Shown here in pieces: positions 44,171-51,461 of a stretch of DNA of 64,000 bases (position 1 is its first letter; every line of letters starts with the position of its first letter). Both the position numbers and the translations under genes were made by a program. A model generated the notes under the pieces. That model was not told the origin of the DNA and made no database searches. It saw nothing but the letters and a program-made list of their open reading frames with translations. The DNA is from Arthrobacter sp. PM3 (GTDB lineage Bacteria; Actinomycetota; Actinomycetes; Actinomycetales; Micrococcaceae): positions 2,084,231-2,148,230 of the forward strand of contig NZ_CP022314.1 in assembly GCF_003352915.1 (NCBI RefSeq), given 5' to 3'.

Positions 44171-44791
44171 CTATCGCCCCGCCTGGGCGTCAACGTCGGA
44201 CGAAGCAAACGACCTCAACAAGGGCCGGAGGCCGGCACGGGCCGCGGCCTTAACGTTCTCGGGCTCGCTCGTGATCGTTGCGTAAAGGAACAGGCCGTCT
44301 AACGTGGCCTCTACGAACTCAACAAGTTCAGCCTCGGGCTCACGGCCAAGGGCAACCAGCAGCGCGGCACAGGCAGCCTCCTGTGCCGCCTCCCACCTCC
44401 CGAACGCGTCTCGATCGATGGTCAACCTCGGAATCTCCAGAGTCAACGCGAGCCCCGCCAGCGCCCGTTCGCGGCGCGCATACGATCGCTCCGCAACCTC
44501 GGCGACGAGTATCTCGGTGAGCATCTCAAGATCTCCCGCGGCCGCGACGATCTGGGACTCCAGTCGGCCCATTTGCTCAGCTTCATCTGCAGCCAGTGCG
44601 TCCAGAGTCGCCGCGATCATCAACTCAGTGGTGCTGAAGTGGTAGGTGATTAGGCCGACCGATGCGCCTGCTTCGGCAGCCACCCGCCGTTGGGTGACCG
44701 CGCGCACGCCGTCGATGGCAATTACATGCAGGGTCGCGTCCAGGATGCTCGATCGTCTGAGCTCTCCCCGCGACGTTGGAACAGTATTCAT
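44171..44791 (-). CDS. TetR family transcriptional regulator (module B)
   Basis: The 206-residue protein has a TetR helix-turn-helix at about residues 12-55 (RRSSILDATLHVIAIDGV, VTQRRVAAEAGASVGLITYHF) and a helical ligand domain. The ATG at 44791 has AGGATG 6 bp upstream. It is the first gene of the ABC operon and is divergent from the binding-protein gene; two inverted repeats in the gap are its likely operators, so it should control uptake in both directions and itself. Confidence 0.88.
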   Translation of the reverse strand: MNTVPTSRGELRRSSILDATLHVIAIDGVRAVTQRRVAAEAGASVGLITYHFSTTELMIAATLDALAADEAEQMGRLESQIVAAAGDLEMLTEILVAEVAERSYARRERALAGLALTLEIPRLTIDRDAFGRWEAAQEAACAALLVALGREPEAELVEFVEATLDGLFLYATITSEPENVKAAARAGLRPLLRSFASSDVDAQAGR

Positions 44792-44807
44792 GTCGACATC
44801 CTGACAC

Positions 44808-44851
44808 AAGTTGAGCTTGTGCTCAACTTAAAGTTGTGCAATTGTTCAACT
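44808..44851. promoter_or_regulatory. Paired inverted repeats: TetR operators of module B
   Basis: Site 1 (44808-44829) has perfect 9-bp arms AAGTTGAGC / GCTCAACTT around TTGT. Site 2 (44832-44851) repeats the outer parts, AGTTG and CAACT, around a less symmetric centre. Both lie in the gap between the divergent TetR gene and the binding-protein gene, the expected place for dual control. Confidence 0.7.
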
Positions 44852-44906
44852 CGTCGCAACAACGATGTTGCCGACACTTCCTCGACTTGTCTTTGGAGAG
44901 TCCCCT

Positions 44907-46568
44907 ATGAAGAACACCAGCTGGCGACGACCTGTCGCCACCGCGGCGGCGCTTCTGGTCGTCGCATCAGGTCTTGCAGGCTGCGCCGGAAAACCGCACG
45001 GCTCAGCAAATGCCACCGACGACCAGCAATGGCCAACCGCCGCCCCTGCCGCGACAAAGGACGTCGACAGCATCACCTGGAACCTTTCTGGCGGCGAGCC
45101 GGCAACTCTCGATCCAGTGAAGGTTTTCAACGGATCCGATCTGCAGGTAGCGGCAAACCTGTGCGAGAGCCTGCTGACGATGACCGAAAGTGGTGATGTC
45201 AGCCCCGCCCTCGCAAGTTCAATCGACCAGCCATCCCCGACCGAATACGTTTTCCACCTGCGCGACGGCGTTGCCTTCAGCGACGGGAGTCTTATGACCG
45301 CTGAGGATGTGGTTTTCAGTCTCAACCGCATTCGGGACCCTGAATCCGGCTCGTACTGGGGGTATTTCGGAGAGAACGTCAAATCGGTTGTGGCGACGGA
45401 TCCCCACACCGTGACAGTCCAGATGCTGAAACCCGACGCCATCTTCTACCGCATGCTGGCCACACCGCTCGGAGAAGTCATCCAGAAGAAATACGCCGAA
45501 GCGGCTGGCGCCTCATATGGCACACCGACGGGAGGCGTGATGTGCACGGGCCCTTATTCCCTCGAGAAATGGACCCCCGGGGACAGCATCGTGCTGAAGA
45601 GGAACGAGCACTGGTGGAACATCGACAAGCAACCGTTGCAGACGAAGGCAGCCAAGTTCACGTTCCTCACCGACAATTCGACGATGACCTCTGCATTGCT
45701 GAACGGCGATCTCGACGGGACCATGGACATCGACAGCACCAGCATCTCGCAGTTGCAGAATGCCAAAAACGGAGAACTCCTGGCGGGCCCGTCGACCCGG
45801 CAATTCGTCCTGATCCCAACGAAACTCGGTACCGGCAGCGACAGCCCGCTGGCAGATCCGAAGATCCGGCAGGCACTCGCCAAGTCCATCGACTACAAGG
45901 GCCTACTCTCATCGGTCTGGTCGGGCCTGAGTAAACCGCTGCGCACGATCGTCCCGCCAGGAGCCTGGGGATACAGCGGCGGTATCTACCAAGACGGCTA
46001 CAACAAGTTCACAGACCCTGAACGCGATATCGAAGGAGCGAAGAAGCTGCTCGCTGAGGCGGGCAACACGCATCCGAAGATCGTAATGGCGGTTCCTAGC
46101 GACTTTCAACAGTATGTGACGGTCGGCGAGAGCATTCAGAGCAATGCGAAGGACGCCGGGTTTGATATTGAACTCCGCCCGCTTGCGGGCGCTGAGTCAA
46201 GCGCCTTGTTCAGCGATGAGAAGGCGCGCGAAAAAGTCGACGTTTTCGTGTCGGATTTCTACTCTGACATTGCCGACCCGACCGAGCTGTACATGCAGAT
46301 CGGTATGCCGAAGGGGCCGTCAAACTTCGGCAACTATGACAACCCGCAAGCCGCGAGCCTCCTAGAACAGGCCCGCGCCACCAGCGATGACAACAAGCGC
46401 GCCGAATTGACGGTGGAAGCTCAGGACATCATGACGAAGGACCTCGTTTGGATCCCCGTTGCGTACCCCTTGCAGAGCGTCTTCCTGAACTCGCGGCTCG
46501 GTGGGGCTACGGCGGGCTTCCTCTCGTCACTTTACACGCCGTGGCTCGCGAAAATCGGCGGACGCTGA
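44907..46568 (+). CDS. Peptide ABC transporter substrate-binding lipoprotein (SBP family 5)
   Basis: The 553-residue protein starts with a lipoprotein signal (MKNTSWRRPVATAAALLVV, lipobox LAGC) and shows the family 5 pattern of oligopeptide/nickel-binding proteins: LSGGEPATLDPVKVFNGSDLQV near residue 70, VFHLRDGVAFSDGSLMTAEDVVFSLNRI near 115, YSLEKWTPGDSIVLKRNEHWW near 215. It should capture the ligand outside and pass it to the OppBCDF-type system encoded on the other strand. GGAGAG precedes the ATG at 44907. Its 3' end is part of a 201-bp tandem duplication. Confidence 0.9.
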   Translation: MKNTSWRRPVATAAALLVVASGLAGCAGKPHGSANATDDQQWPTAAPAATKDVDSITWNLSGGEPATLDPVKVFNGSDLQVAANLCESLLTMTESGDVSPALASSIDQPSPTEYVFHLRDGVAFSDGSLMTAEDVVFSLNRIRDPESGSYWGYFGENVKSVVATDPHTVTVQMLKPDAIFYRMLATPLGEVIQKKYAEAAGASYGTPTGGVMCTGPYSLEKWTPGDSIVLKRNEHWWNIDKQPLQTKAAKFTFLTDNSTMTSALLNGDLDGTMDIDSTSISQLQNAKNGELLAGPSTRQFVLIPTKLGTGSDSPLADPKIRQALAKSIDYKGLLSSVWSGLSKPLRTIVPPGAWGYSGGIYQDGYNKFTDPERDIEGAKKLLAEAGNTHPKIVMAVPSDFQQYVTVGESIQSNAKDAGFDIELRPLAGAESSALFSDEKAREKVDVFVSDFYSDIADPTELYMQIGMPKGPSNFGNYDNPQAASLLEQARATSDDNKRAELTVEAQDIMTKDLVWIPVAYPLQSVFLNSRLGGATAGFLSSLYTPWLAKIGGR

Positions 46569-46871
46569 ATGAACGGTGCAACCAAGATGGACTTGACCAG
46601 GCCACTCGCTTCCGTCACGCCACAATCCAAATTTCCCACAAGTCGCGAAACCGACGCTCGCATCGACCCGTTGCAGAGCGGCTTCCTCAACTCGCGGCTT
46701 GGTGGGGGCACAGGGGGCTTGCTCGCGGCGCTGTACACGCCGCGGCTCGCGAAAAACGGCGGACGCTGAAAGAAAGGTACAACCACGATGGACTTGACAA
46801 GGGCACTCGCCTCCATCTCACCACAATTCAGGTTTCCCACAAGTCGCGAGATCGACGCTCGCATCGGCGCG
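46470..46871 (+). repeat. Diverged 201-bp tandem duplication across the SBP/M14 junction
   Basis: Copy 1 (46470-46670) starts in the last codons of the binding protein and runs into a partial M14 start; copy 2 (46671-46871) repeats this with many point differences. The period is 201 bp, exactly 67 codons. After copy 2 the M14 coding sequence continues with TTGACGAGCG, which resembles the TTGCAGAGCG that opens each copy; such short similarity is a likely crossover point. The divergence means the event is not recent. Confidence 0.85.
46587..46769 (+). pseudogene. Chimeric mini-ORF: M14 N-terminus joined to binding-protein C-terminus
   Basis: The frame from the ATG at 46587 reads MDLTRPLASVTPQSKFPTSR (like the start of the M14 peptidase at 46788) and then switches to PLQSGFLNSRLGGG...AKNGGR, like the end of the binding protein. 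It is a by-product of the 201-bp tandem duplication. It remains open for 60 codons, or 66 from the ATG at 46569 that directly follows the binding-protein stop. It may be translated, but it lacks any complete domain. Confidence 0.75.
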
Positions 46872-48062
46872 TTGACGAGCGCATTCCCCTCGCGGGTTCA
46901 AGCAGAGACGATCGGTTGGTCCCGCGAGGGGCGTCCGCTCCGTCGGCTTAAGATTGGCTCGGGCAGCCGCCACGCCGTGGTGGTTGGAATGCCCCACCCC
47001 AATGAACCGACAGGAGCGCTTGGCGGGCTCGGTCTCGCCGAACTGTTGTGTCGAGACGATAGCCTCCGCGAGGATCTTGGTTTCACCTGGCATATCGTGC
47101 CGTGCGCTGACCCGGATGGGAGCGTTCTGAACAAGTCCTGGTTCGCTGGCCCGTTCAGTCGGGAGTCGTATGCCGTTGGCATCTACCGGCCCCCGCTGGC
47201 GGAGGACTTCGAATGGACATTTCGACGTGACGACCTCCTCGAACCGGGCATGCCGCACATCCCAGAGACTGCTGCGGTGATGGCATTGCTCGATGATGTG
47301 CGTCCGGAATTGATGGTCTCGATGCACAACGGTGAGGCGGGTGGCCTTTACACCTACGTCACGGACTCTGGTCCGTCGATCGTCAATGGTTTCCGGGAGA
47401 CGAGCCTCCTTACCGGGCTGCCGGTGGATCATGGCTTCCCGGAAGGATCAGAGGCTAAGCTCTCACCCGGTGTCTTCTACTCGAAGCCTCTGCTCGACGG
47501 CGGCCCCCGGCTCAGCAGTACCGACTACGCGGCGAAGCACGGCACCTTCGGCGTTGTGGTAGAACCGCCGCTGTGGGTCGTCCCGGCCGTCGCGGACACG
47601 ACGCCAACAGGGACAACAGCCGCCCAGCTACACGACTACATCGAACAGCAGCGTAGCGTCGTCCGTAGCGAGTACTCCGGCTGGCTGGATCGTCTCGACA
47701 AGGGAACGCCTCGGGAATCGGCACGCTGGCGCGCTGTACATGCTGGTACAGGACATCTCGCGCAGGCATGGCACCCAATGGCCGACGCCGATCAACGTCT
47801 CACCGTCGCGGAGGTATCCACGGTGAACCGTCTATTCGATCTGGAGCGACTGCGACTTGCTGGCCATATCGTCGCGGCAATCGCCGATTCGCCGGCACCC
47901 GTTACACCTGCAGAACGAGCGGTACAGCGCGATGCTGCGGCTGCCATAGAGCGGTGGTCCAGCGTTGCGATTAGCGGGGCGTTCTGCGGTTTGGAAGCGA
48001 GTGTCGCGGCGCATGTTGGAATCGCCCTGACCAGCGCGGAAGCTATCAACCGACTGAACTGA
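46788..48062 (+). CDS. M14 family zinc carboxypeptidase (module B)
   Basis: The 424-residue protein is related to the M14 peptidase at 36399-37772. Zinc ligands are His70 and Glu73 in GMPHPNEPTG and the His of VSMHNGEAGG (near 180), with a candidate catalytic Glu in VVVEPPLW. No signal peptide is present, so it should act on imported substrates. AAAGG precedes the ATG at 46788. It follows the binding-protein gene and the chimeric mini-ORF on the same strand, so uptake and cleavage are probably co-expressed. It could also be an amidase on small acyl-amino acids. Confidence 0.82.
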   Translation: MDLTRALASISPQFRFPTSREIDARIGALTSAFPSRVQAETIGWSREGRPLRRLKIGSGSRHAVVVGMPHPNEPTGALGGLGLAELLCRDDSLREDLGFTWHIVPCADPDGSVLNKSWFAGPFSRESYAVGIYRPPLAEDFEWTFRRDDLLEPGMPHIPETAAVMALLDDVRPELMVSMHNGEAGGLYTYVTDSGPSIVNGFRETSLLTGLPVDHGFPEGSEAKLSPGVFYSKPLLDGGPRLSSTDYAAKHGTFGVVVEPPLWVVPAVADTTPTGTTAAQLHDYIEQQRSVVRSEYSGWLDRLDKGTPRESARWRAVHAGTGHLAQAWHPMADADQRLTVAEVSTVNRLFDLERLRLAGHIVAAIADSPAPVTPAERAVQRDAAAAIERWSSVAISGAFCGLEASVAAHVGIALTSAEAINRLN

Positions 48063-48486
48063 CCGCGCAACCCCTCCCTCTGGGAATGAGTGGCCGCTTT
48101 ATCAACCAGCACTCCAAAGCGACATCCAACCTGCAGGGAAAAGTGGGTCGTCATTTGCAATTCGTACTGGCGGCCGTTGCTGTTCGCCCCCAGCACTGCA
48201 ATGTGACCAGTGATTGCTTGCCCGTTCGAATAAGAGTAGTCAAATCGATCAATCAATCTAATTCCTGTTGTCTCTTATGAGCTTTATCTGCTCAAATATC
48301 GACAGAGGTAATGGCTACCGCCGCGACCTTGATGGCTACAGGACCCCGGCACACACCACCCGGGGCCCTGGACAATGCGTCCCGCAAGGAGGCTGCCACC
48401 ACCCCCTAAATGAGGTAACCCAGATCTATGTTTCTCGAGTCCTATAAAGCCCTGGCGGAGACGGCTATAGCCCTGCAGGAGCGGCG
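48063..48486. other. Intergenic stretch with no supported gene
   Basis: About 420 bp between the second M14 gene and the small CX3CX2C gene. Only short frames without ribosome binding sites are seen. It includes AT-rich sequence near 48230-48300 (repeated ATCAATC), which may hold a promoter. I see no clear hairpin. Confidence 0.35.
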
Positions 48487-48687
48487 ATGATGCGCTCCCA
48501 GCGTGGGCAAAGACTCCTCGATGATGACCCCGCCACGCTTCCGACCAAGAGTAATGAAATTCTCCAAAGGACGACCGCCATTCCACTTCAGGTGCAGGGC
48601 AGTGATAAACCGACTCCCAGTGAGATTGGTGTCGATATCAACTGCGACGACGACTGCTACTACTGCCAGGGTCCAGAAACAGATTAA
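48487..48687 (+). CDS. Small protein with C-terminal CX3CX2C and GPETD tail (second copy)
   Basis: A 66-codon frame starts at the ATG at 48487 with AGGAG 5 bp upstream. The N-terminal 50 residues are polar (MMRSQRGQRLLDDDPATLPT), and the protein ends in INCDDDCYYCQGPETD. The tail matches the 51-residue protein encoded at 7763-7918 (CPEDCHYCTGPETD) in cysteine spacing, the Tyr before the last Cys and the final GPETD; the N-terminal halves are unrelated. This conservation indicates that the tail is the functional part. It lies about 1.1 kb from the tRNA end of the island. No known function. Confidence 0.62.
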   Translation: MMRSQRGQRLLDDDPATLPTKSNEILQRTTAIPLQVQGSDKPTPSEIGVDINCDDDCYYCQGPETD

Positions 48688-48711
48688 CGGCCATGCCTTG
48701 GTAGGGCGCGT

Positions 48712-48863
48712 ACCCGAACGGCCGAGGTCAAGGAGATCCTGAACGCATGCCGCCGACCATTTACGCGTTGCTTGCGTTATTCGAATTGCGCGGTGTGCGG
48801 GTGGGCGGAAGGGGAGTGTGGCGGGTCATTGAGGATGATCTGGCAGGCAGTTCCTTCGTCTGA
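48712..48863 (+). pseudogene. Frameshifted excisionase-like (MerR/HTH_17 type) DNA-binding protein remnant
   Basis: One frame (48712-48744) reads TRTAEVKEILN and the next (48747-48860) reads MPPTIYALLALFELRGVRVGGRGVWRV. Joined, they give the usual excisionase-family helix-turn-helix TAEVxEILNVxPPTIYALLxxxELRGVRVGGRGVWRV. The two halves lie in different frames, so the gene is broken at about 48744-48747. The C-terminal end also stops early (DDLAGSSFV). In an element this would be a recombination directionality factor or small regulator. Confidence 0.6.
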
Positions 48864-49708
48864 AGGCGACCGCTCCAACGGGCGGACCCGCCGATCCTAC
48901 AGGACCTCCAGCGCCTCTACCTCGGCGGCATCAAGAAGCCCTGCAGAGTCTGCCCCAGTAGCCCGGGCCAGATCATCCAAGGCACTGAAATGGACGCGTG
49001 CGAGAACGATGGCTACCAGTTCCAGCTCGGGGACCTCGGCATGACCGCCGGCGGACCGTGGGGGGTAGCAAACGGGCGGGCACGTCAATCGAATGCTGGA
49101 CGGGGGCATCGGCGCATGCCCTGCTGGTCCTTGGGCGACCGCCTGATACCGCACACGGTAAGGCCCACCATCAGCCATCGTCCGCGTGTATGGCGGCCGA
49201 CATATCGGCCGTCGCCCCAGCGGCTTGCACACACAGAGCGCCTATTCGGGAGACTAAATAGGGTTTGACTCCTGACCCTAACGGTCGTCCCTGTTTCCTT
49301 TCAGATGAATGTGGATGAGGAACGTGTTTCTGGACGATGCGCGCATCGGAGACTGTCGCCGAACCCCGCATCTATCCCGCAGATTCGATGACAACCGGCG
49401 AAAGCGGATGACAGCAGAAAACAGGCCTGACCTGCGACGATCGAAGGTGCTGATAGCCCGCAGAAACCCCCGAAAGAGCCGTACTCTTACTCGAAAGGTC
49501 CGGATCGAGGCTGGTCGGATCCACCAGCTAGAACCCCGTAGCCCCAGCGTTTACTGGGGATCTGCAGGGCTTTTCCGCTACTTGAAGACCCTGATGCTTC
49601 AGCGTCGATCAGCCGACATCAGCCTGTTTTGATGCGGACCTCTGCTGCGACGCTGAGCCTGGAGCGCCTAGGTCCGTTGGCGGTTGGCCTTTCGTGCCGT
49701 AGGAAAGG
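48864..49708. other. Degraded region at the tRNA end of the island
   Basis: About 850 bp in which an integrase would be expected. Frames on both strands are short and Arg/Pro-rich. A minus-strand frame near 48897-49030 has a helical look (VAIVLARVHFSALDDLAR, DAAEVEALEVL), but no ribosome binding site or family pattern could be assigned. I found no tyrosine- or serine-recombinase motif. The stretch is probably decayed element sequence. Confidence 0.4.
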
Positions 49709-49728
49709 TTTGCCAATTCTTTGCCAAT
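49709..49728. repeat. Tandem 9-bp repeat next to the right attachment site
   Basis: TTTGCCAAT occurs twice (49709-49717 and 49720-49728) with an 11-bp period, about one helical turn, 70-90 bp from the tRNA core. Integrase arm-type sites have this layout, but the island has no integrase left to match, so the reading is tentative. Confidence 0.4.
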
Positions 49729-49734
49729 GAGGTT

Positions 49735-49821
49735 GGCCCAGACAAAGCAAAAGGCCCTGCTTCCCTTTGTTTGCAAGGGAAGCAGGGGCCTTCTATATGG
49801 CGGTGACGGTGGGATTTGAAC
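49735..49821. repeat. Right attachment repeat: functional tRNA-Ser 3' end plus terminator (attR)
   Basis: The 24 bp at 49798-49821 are identical to 30570-30593, and 49735-49797 match 30508-30569 with about eight differences. Here the repeat completes the intact tRNA gene, so this copy was presumably supplied by the incoming element. Confidence 0.82.
49751..49792 (-). terminator. tRNA-Ser terminator hairpin
   Basis: A long stem (AAGGCCCTGCTTCCCTT against AAGGGAAGCAGGGGCCTT, one extra G) with a short loop lies just after the tRNA 3' end. On the minus strand the hairpin is followed by TTTTGCTTTG, as expected for an intrinsic terminator. A diverged, perfectly paired copy lies at 30523-30564. Confidence 0.8.
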
Positions 49822-49887
49822 CCACGTTGGCTTTTACACCAAACAACATTTCGAGTGTTGCACCTTCGGCCGCTCGGACACGTCACC
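49798..49887 (-). tRNA. tRNA-Ser (anticodon CGA)
   Basis: The 90-base gene reads on the minus strand from GGTGACG (49887) to the encoded CCA (49798). The acceptor stem GGTGACG pairs with CGTCACC, the anticodon loop is CTCGAAA with anticodon CGA (serine, codon UCG), the long variable arm typical of tRNA-Ser is present (TTTGGTGTAAAAGCCAAC), and the T-arm is GTGGG TTCAAAT CCCAC. Its 3' end is the integration site of the island on the left. Confidence 0.95.
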
Positions 49888-50027
49888 AACCTGACTAGGG
49901 TACCGGAGCAGGGCGCCCATCTACAAAACGGGCATCACCGGCCCGCCCTGGCCAAGGCCGCCGGCGCCGCGCCGGACACCCGGCACACTTCCCCCCGAAC
50001 AGCCCGGGCACTAGATTCGTAAGCACC

Positions 50028-51050
50028 ATGACCTTTTCTGAAAAGCAGGCCACCGCCACCGCCTACTGGACCGTCGGGCCTGAACAAGGTGAGCTCCGCA
50101 GCGAGGAACTGCCCGCCCTCGGACCCGGCGAAGCGTTGGTCCGGACCCTTTATTCGGGCATCAGCAAGGGCACCGAACTCGTGGTCCACCACGCCAGCGT
50201 CCCGGACTGCGTCGCCGGAGCCATGGCCGCCCCCCACCAGGCGGGGGACTTCCCCTACCCGGTGAAATACGGCTACCTCACGGTCGGGGTGGTTGAGGAC
50301 GGGCCGGACGGGTGGGACGGGAAGACCGTGTTCTGCCTGTACCCGCACCAGGACCGCTTCGTCGTCCCGGTCGACTCGCTGACAGTGGTTCCCGACGGCG
50401 TCCCCGCCCGCCGCGCGGTGCTCACCGGCACGGTGGAGACGGCCATCAACGGCCTCTGGGAGGCCGGGCCGCGGCTGGGCGACCGGGTCGCCGTGATCGG
50501 CGCCGGCCTGGTGGGCGGCATGGTGGCCAAGCTCCTGGCCGGTTTTCCCCTGGCACGGCTGCAGCTGATCGACGTCGACCCCGCCAAGCGCGCCTTCGCC
50601 GACGCCCTGGACGTGGACTTCGCCCACCCGGACGACGCCCTGACGGACTGCGACATCGTGATCCACTGCTCGGCGTCGGAGAGCGGACTGCAGCGCAGCC
50701 TGCAGCTGGTGGGCGACGACGGCGACATCATCGAAATGTCCTGGTACGCCGACCGCAAAATCACCCTGCCGCTGGGGGAGGACTTCCACGCCCGGCGCCT
50801 GTCCCTGCGCGCCAGCCAGGTGGGCATGGTGGCCCGGGCCCGCCGGCACCGCCGCACCAACACCGAACGCCTCGCGCTCGCCGTGTCCCTGCTCCAGGAC
50901 CCCGGCTTCGACGCCTTCCTGACGGGGACGTCGCCGTTCGCGGAACTGCCCGACGTCGTCCGGCGGCTCGCCGACGGCACCCTGGACGCGTTGTGCCACG
51001 TCATCGAATATCCGGATTCCGATTTCCCATCCATCGAAACCACGAGGTAG
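50028..51050 (+). CDS. Zinc-type alcohol dehydrogenase-like (MDR superfamily) protein
   Basis: The 340-residue protein has the medium-chain dehydrogenase layout: an N-terminal catalytic-like domain (LVRTLYSGISKGTELVVHH) and a Rossmann domain with VAVIGAGLVGGMVAKLL near residue 160. The zinc-binding cysteine cluster of classical alcohol dehydrogenases is not evident, so the catalytic role is uncertain. It is followed within 3 bp by a pterin-synthase-like gene and then a glycosyltransferase, a trio that I recall from other actinobacteria as a probable small-molecule pathway. Confidence 0.82.
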   Translation: MTFSEKQATATAYWTVGPEQGELRSEELPALGPGEALVRTLYSGISKGTELVVHHASVPDCVAGAMAAPHQAGDFPYPVKYGYLTVGVVEDGPDGWDGKTVFCLYPHQDRFVVPVDSLTVVPDGVPARRAVLTGTVETAINGLWEAGPRLGDRVAVIGAGLVGGMVAKLLAGFPLARLQLIDVDPAKRAFADALDVDFAHPDDALTDCDIVIHCSASESGLQRSLQLVGDDGDIIEMSWYADRKITLPLGEDFHARRLSLRASQVGMVARARRHRRTNTERLALAVSLLQDPGFDAFLTGTSPFAELPDVVRRLADGTLDALCHVIEYPDSDFPSIETTR

Positions 51051-51053
51051 CCA

Positions 51054-51452
51054 GTGTTCAGTCTGACCGTCCGCCGCACCTTCATGATCGCCCACAGCCT
51101 CCCCCGCGAGGTCTTCGGCCCCGCCCAAGGCATGCACGGCGCCACCTTTGTCACGGAGGTTACGTTCCGGCGCCGGGAACTCAACGACGACGCGATCGTG
51201 CTGGACATCGGCGCGGCCGGAGACGTCGTGGAGGAAGTCCTTGCTGGCCTGAACTACAAAAACCTTGACGAACACCCCGACTTCGCCGGCAGGCTGAGCA
51301 CCACCGAGGCGCTCGCCCGGTACATCGCCGACGCCGTCGCAGGTCAGATCCGCGCGGGCCAGGACGGCCGGGAACTTGCCGGGCTGGACGTCACCCTGCG
51401 CGAGACCCCCGACGCCTGGGCCGGCTACACGCTGGACTTCGAAGCCCGCTAG
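51054..51452 (+). CDS. 6-pyruvoyl-tetrahydropterin synthase / QueD family protein with altered active site
   Basis: The 132-residue protein has the tunnelling-fold pattern: FMIAHSLPREVFGPAQGMHGATFVTEV near the start and NYKNLDEHPDF in the middle. In QueD and PTPS three histidines bind zinc (His then HGH) and a Cys precedes HGH. Here His14 and His28 are present, but the third His is replaced by Ala30, and no Cys is seen in the loop. So it may not make 6-carboxytetrahydropterin. The start is GTG, 3 bp after the dehydrogenase stop. Confidence 0.8.
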   Translation: MFSLTVRRTFMIAHSLPREVFGPAQGMHGATFVTEVTFRRRELNDDAIVLDIGAAGDVVEEVLAGLNYKNLDEHPDFAGRLSTTEALARYIADAVAGQIRAGQDGRELAGLDVTLRETPDAWAGYTLDFEAR

Positions 51453-51461
51453 GCACCGCAC

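Larger units (their letters stand above)
30594..49821. mobile_element. Genomic island integrated at the 3' end of tRNA-Ser(CGA)
   Basis: A roughly 19 kb segment is bounded by the 24-bp exact repeat of the tRNA-Ser 3' end. It carries two peptide-use modules, small unknown genes at both ends, gene remnants and a tandem duplication, and its base composition looks less GC-rich than the flanks. No integrase, relaxase or phage structural gene is visible; only a frameshifted excisionase-like remnant lies near the tRNA end. I therefore read it as an old, immobilised element. Limits are set by the repeats and could shift within the 24-bp core. Confidence 0.75.

Noticed and set aside
48086..48280. Small plus-strand frame after the second M14 gene
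   Set aside because: No ribosome binding site, AT-rich end and no homologue in the window.
48897..49232. Minus-strand 111-codon frame with a helical C-terminus
   Set aside because: No ribosome binding site, Pro/Arg-rich first half and no family match; treated as part of a decayed region.
48864..49708. Search for an integrase gene next to the tRNA
   Set aside because: No frame shows the tyrosine-recombinase R-HxxR-Y pattern or a serine-recombinase catalytic motif, so I do not call one even though the att repeats imply it once existed.
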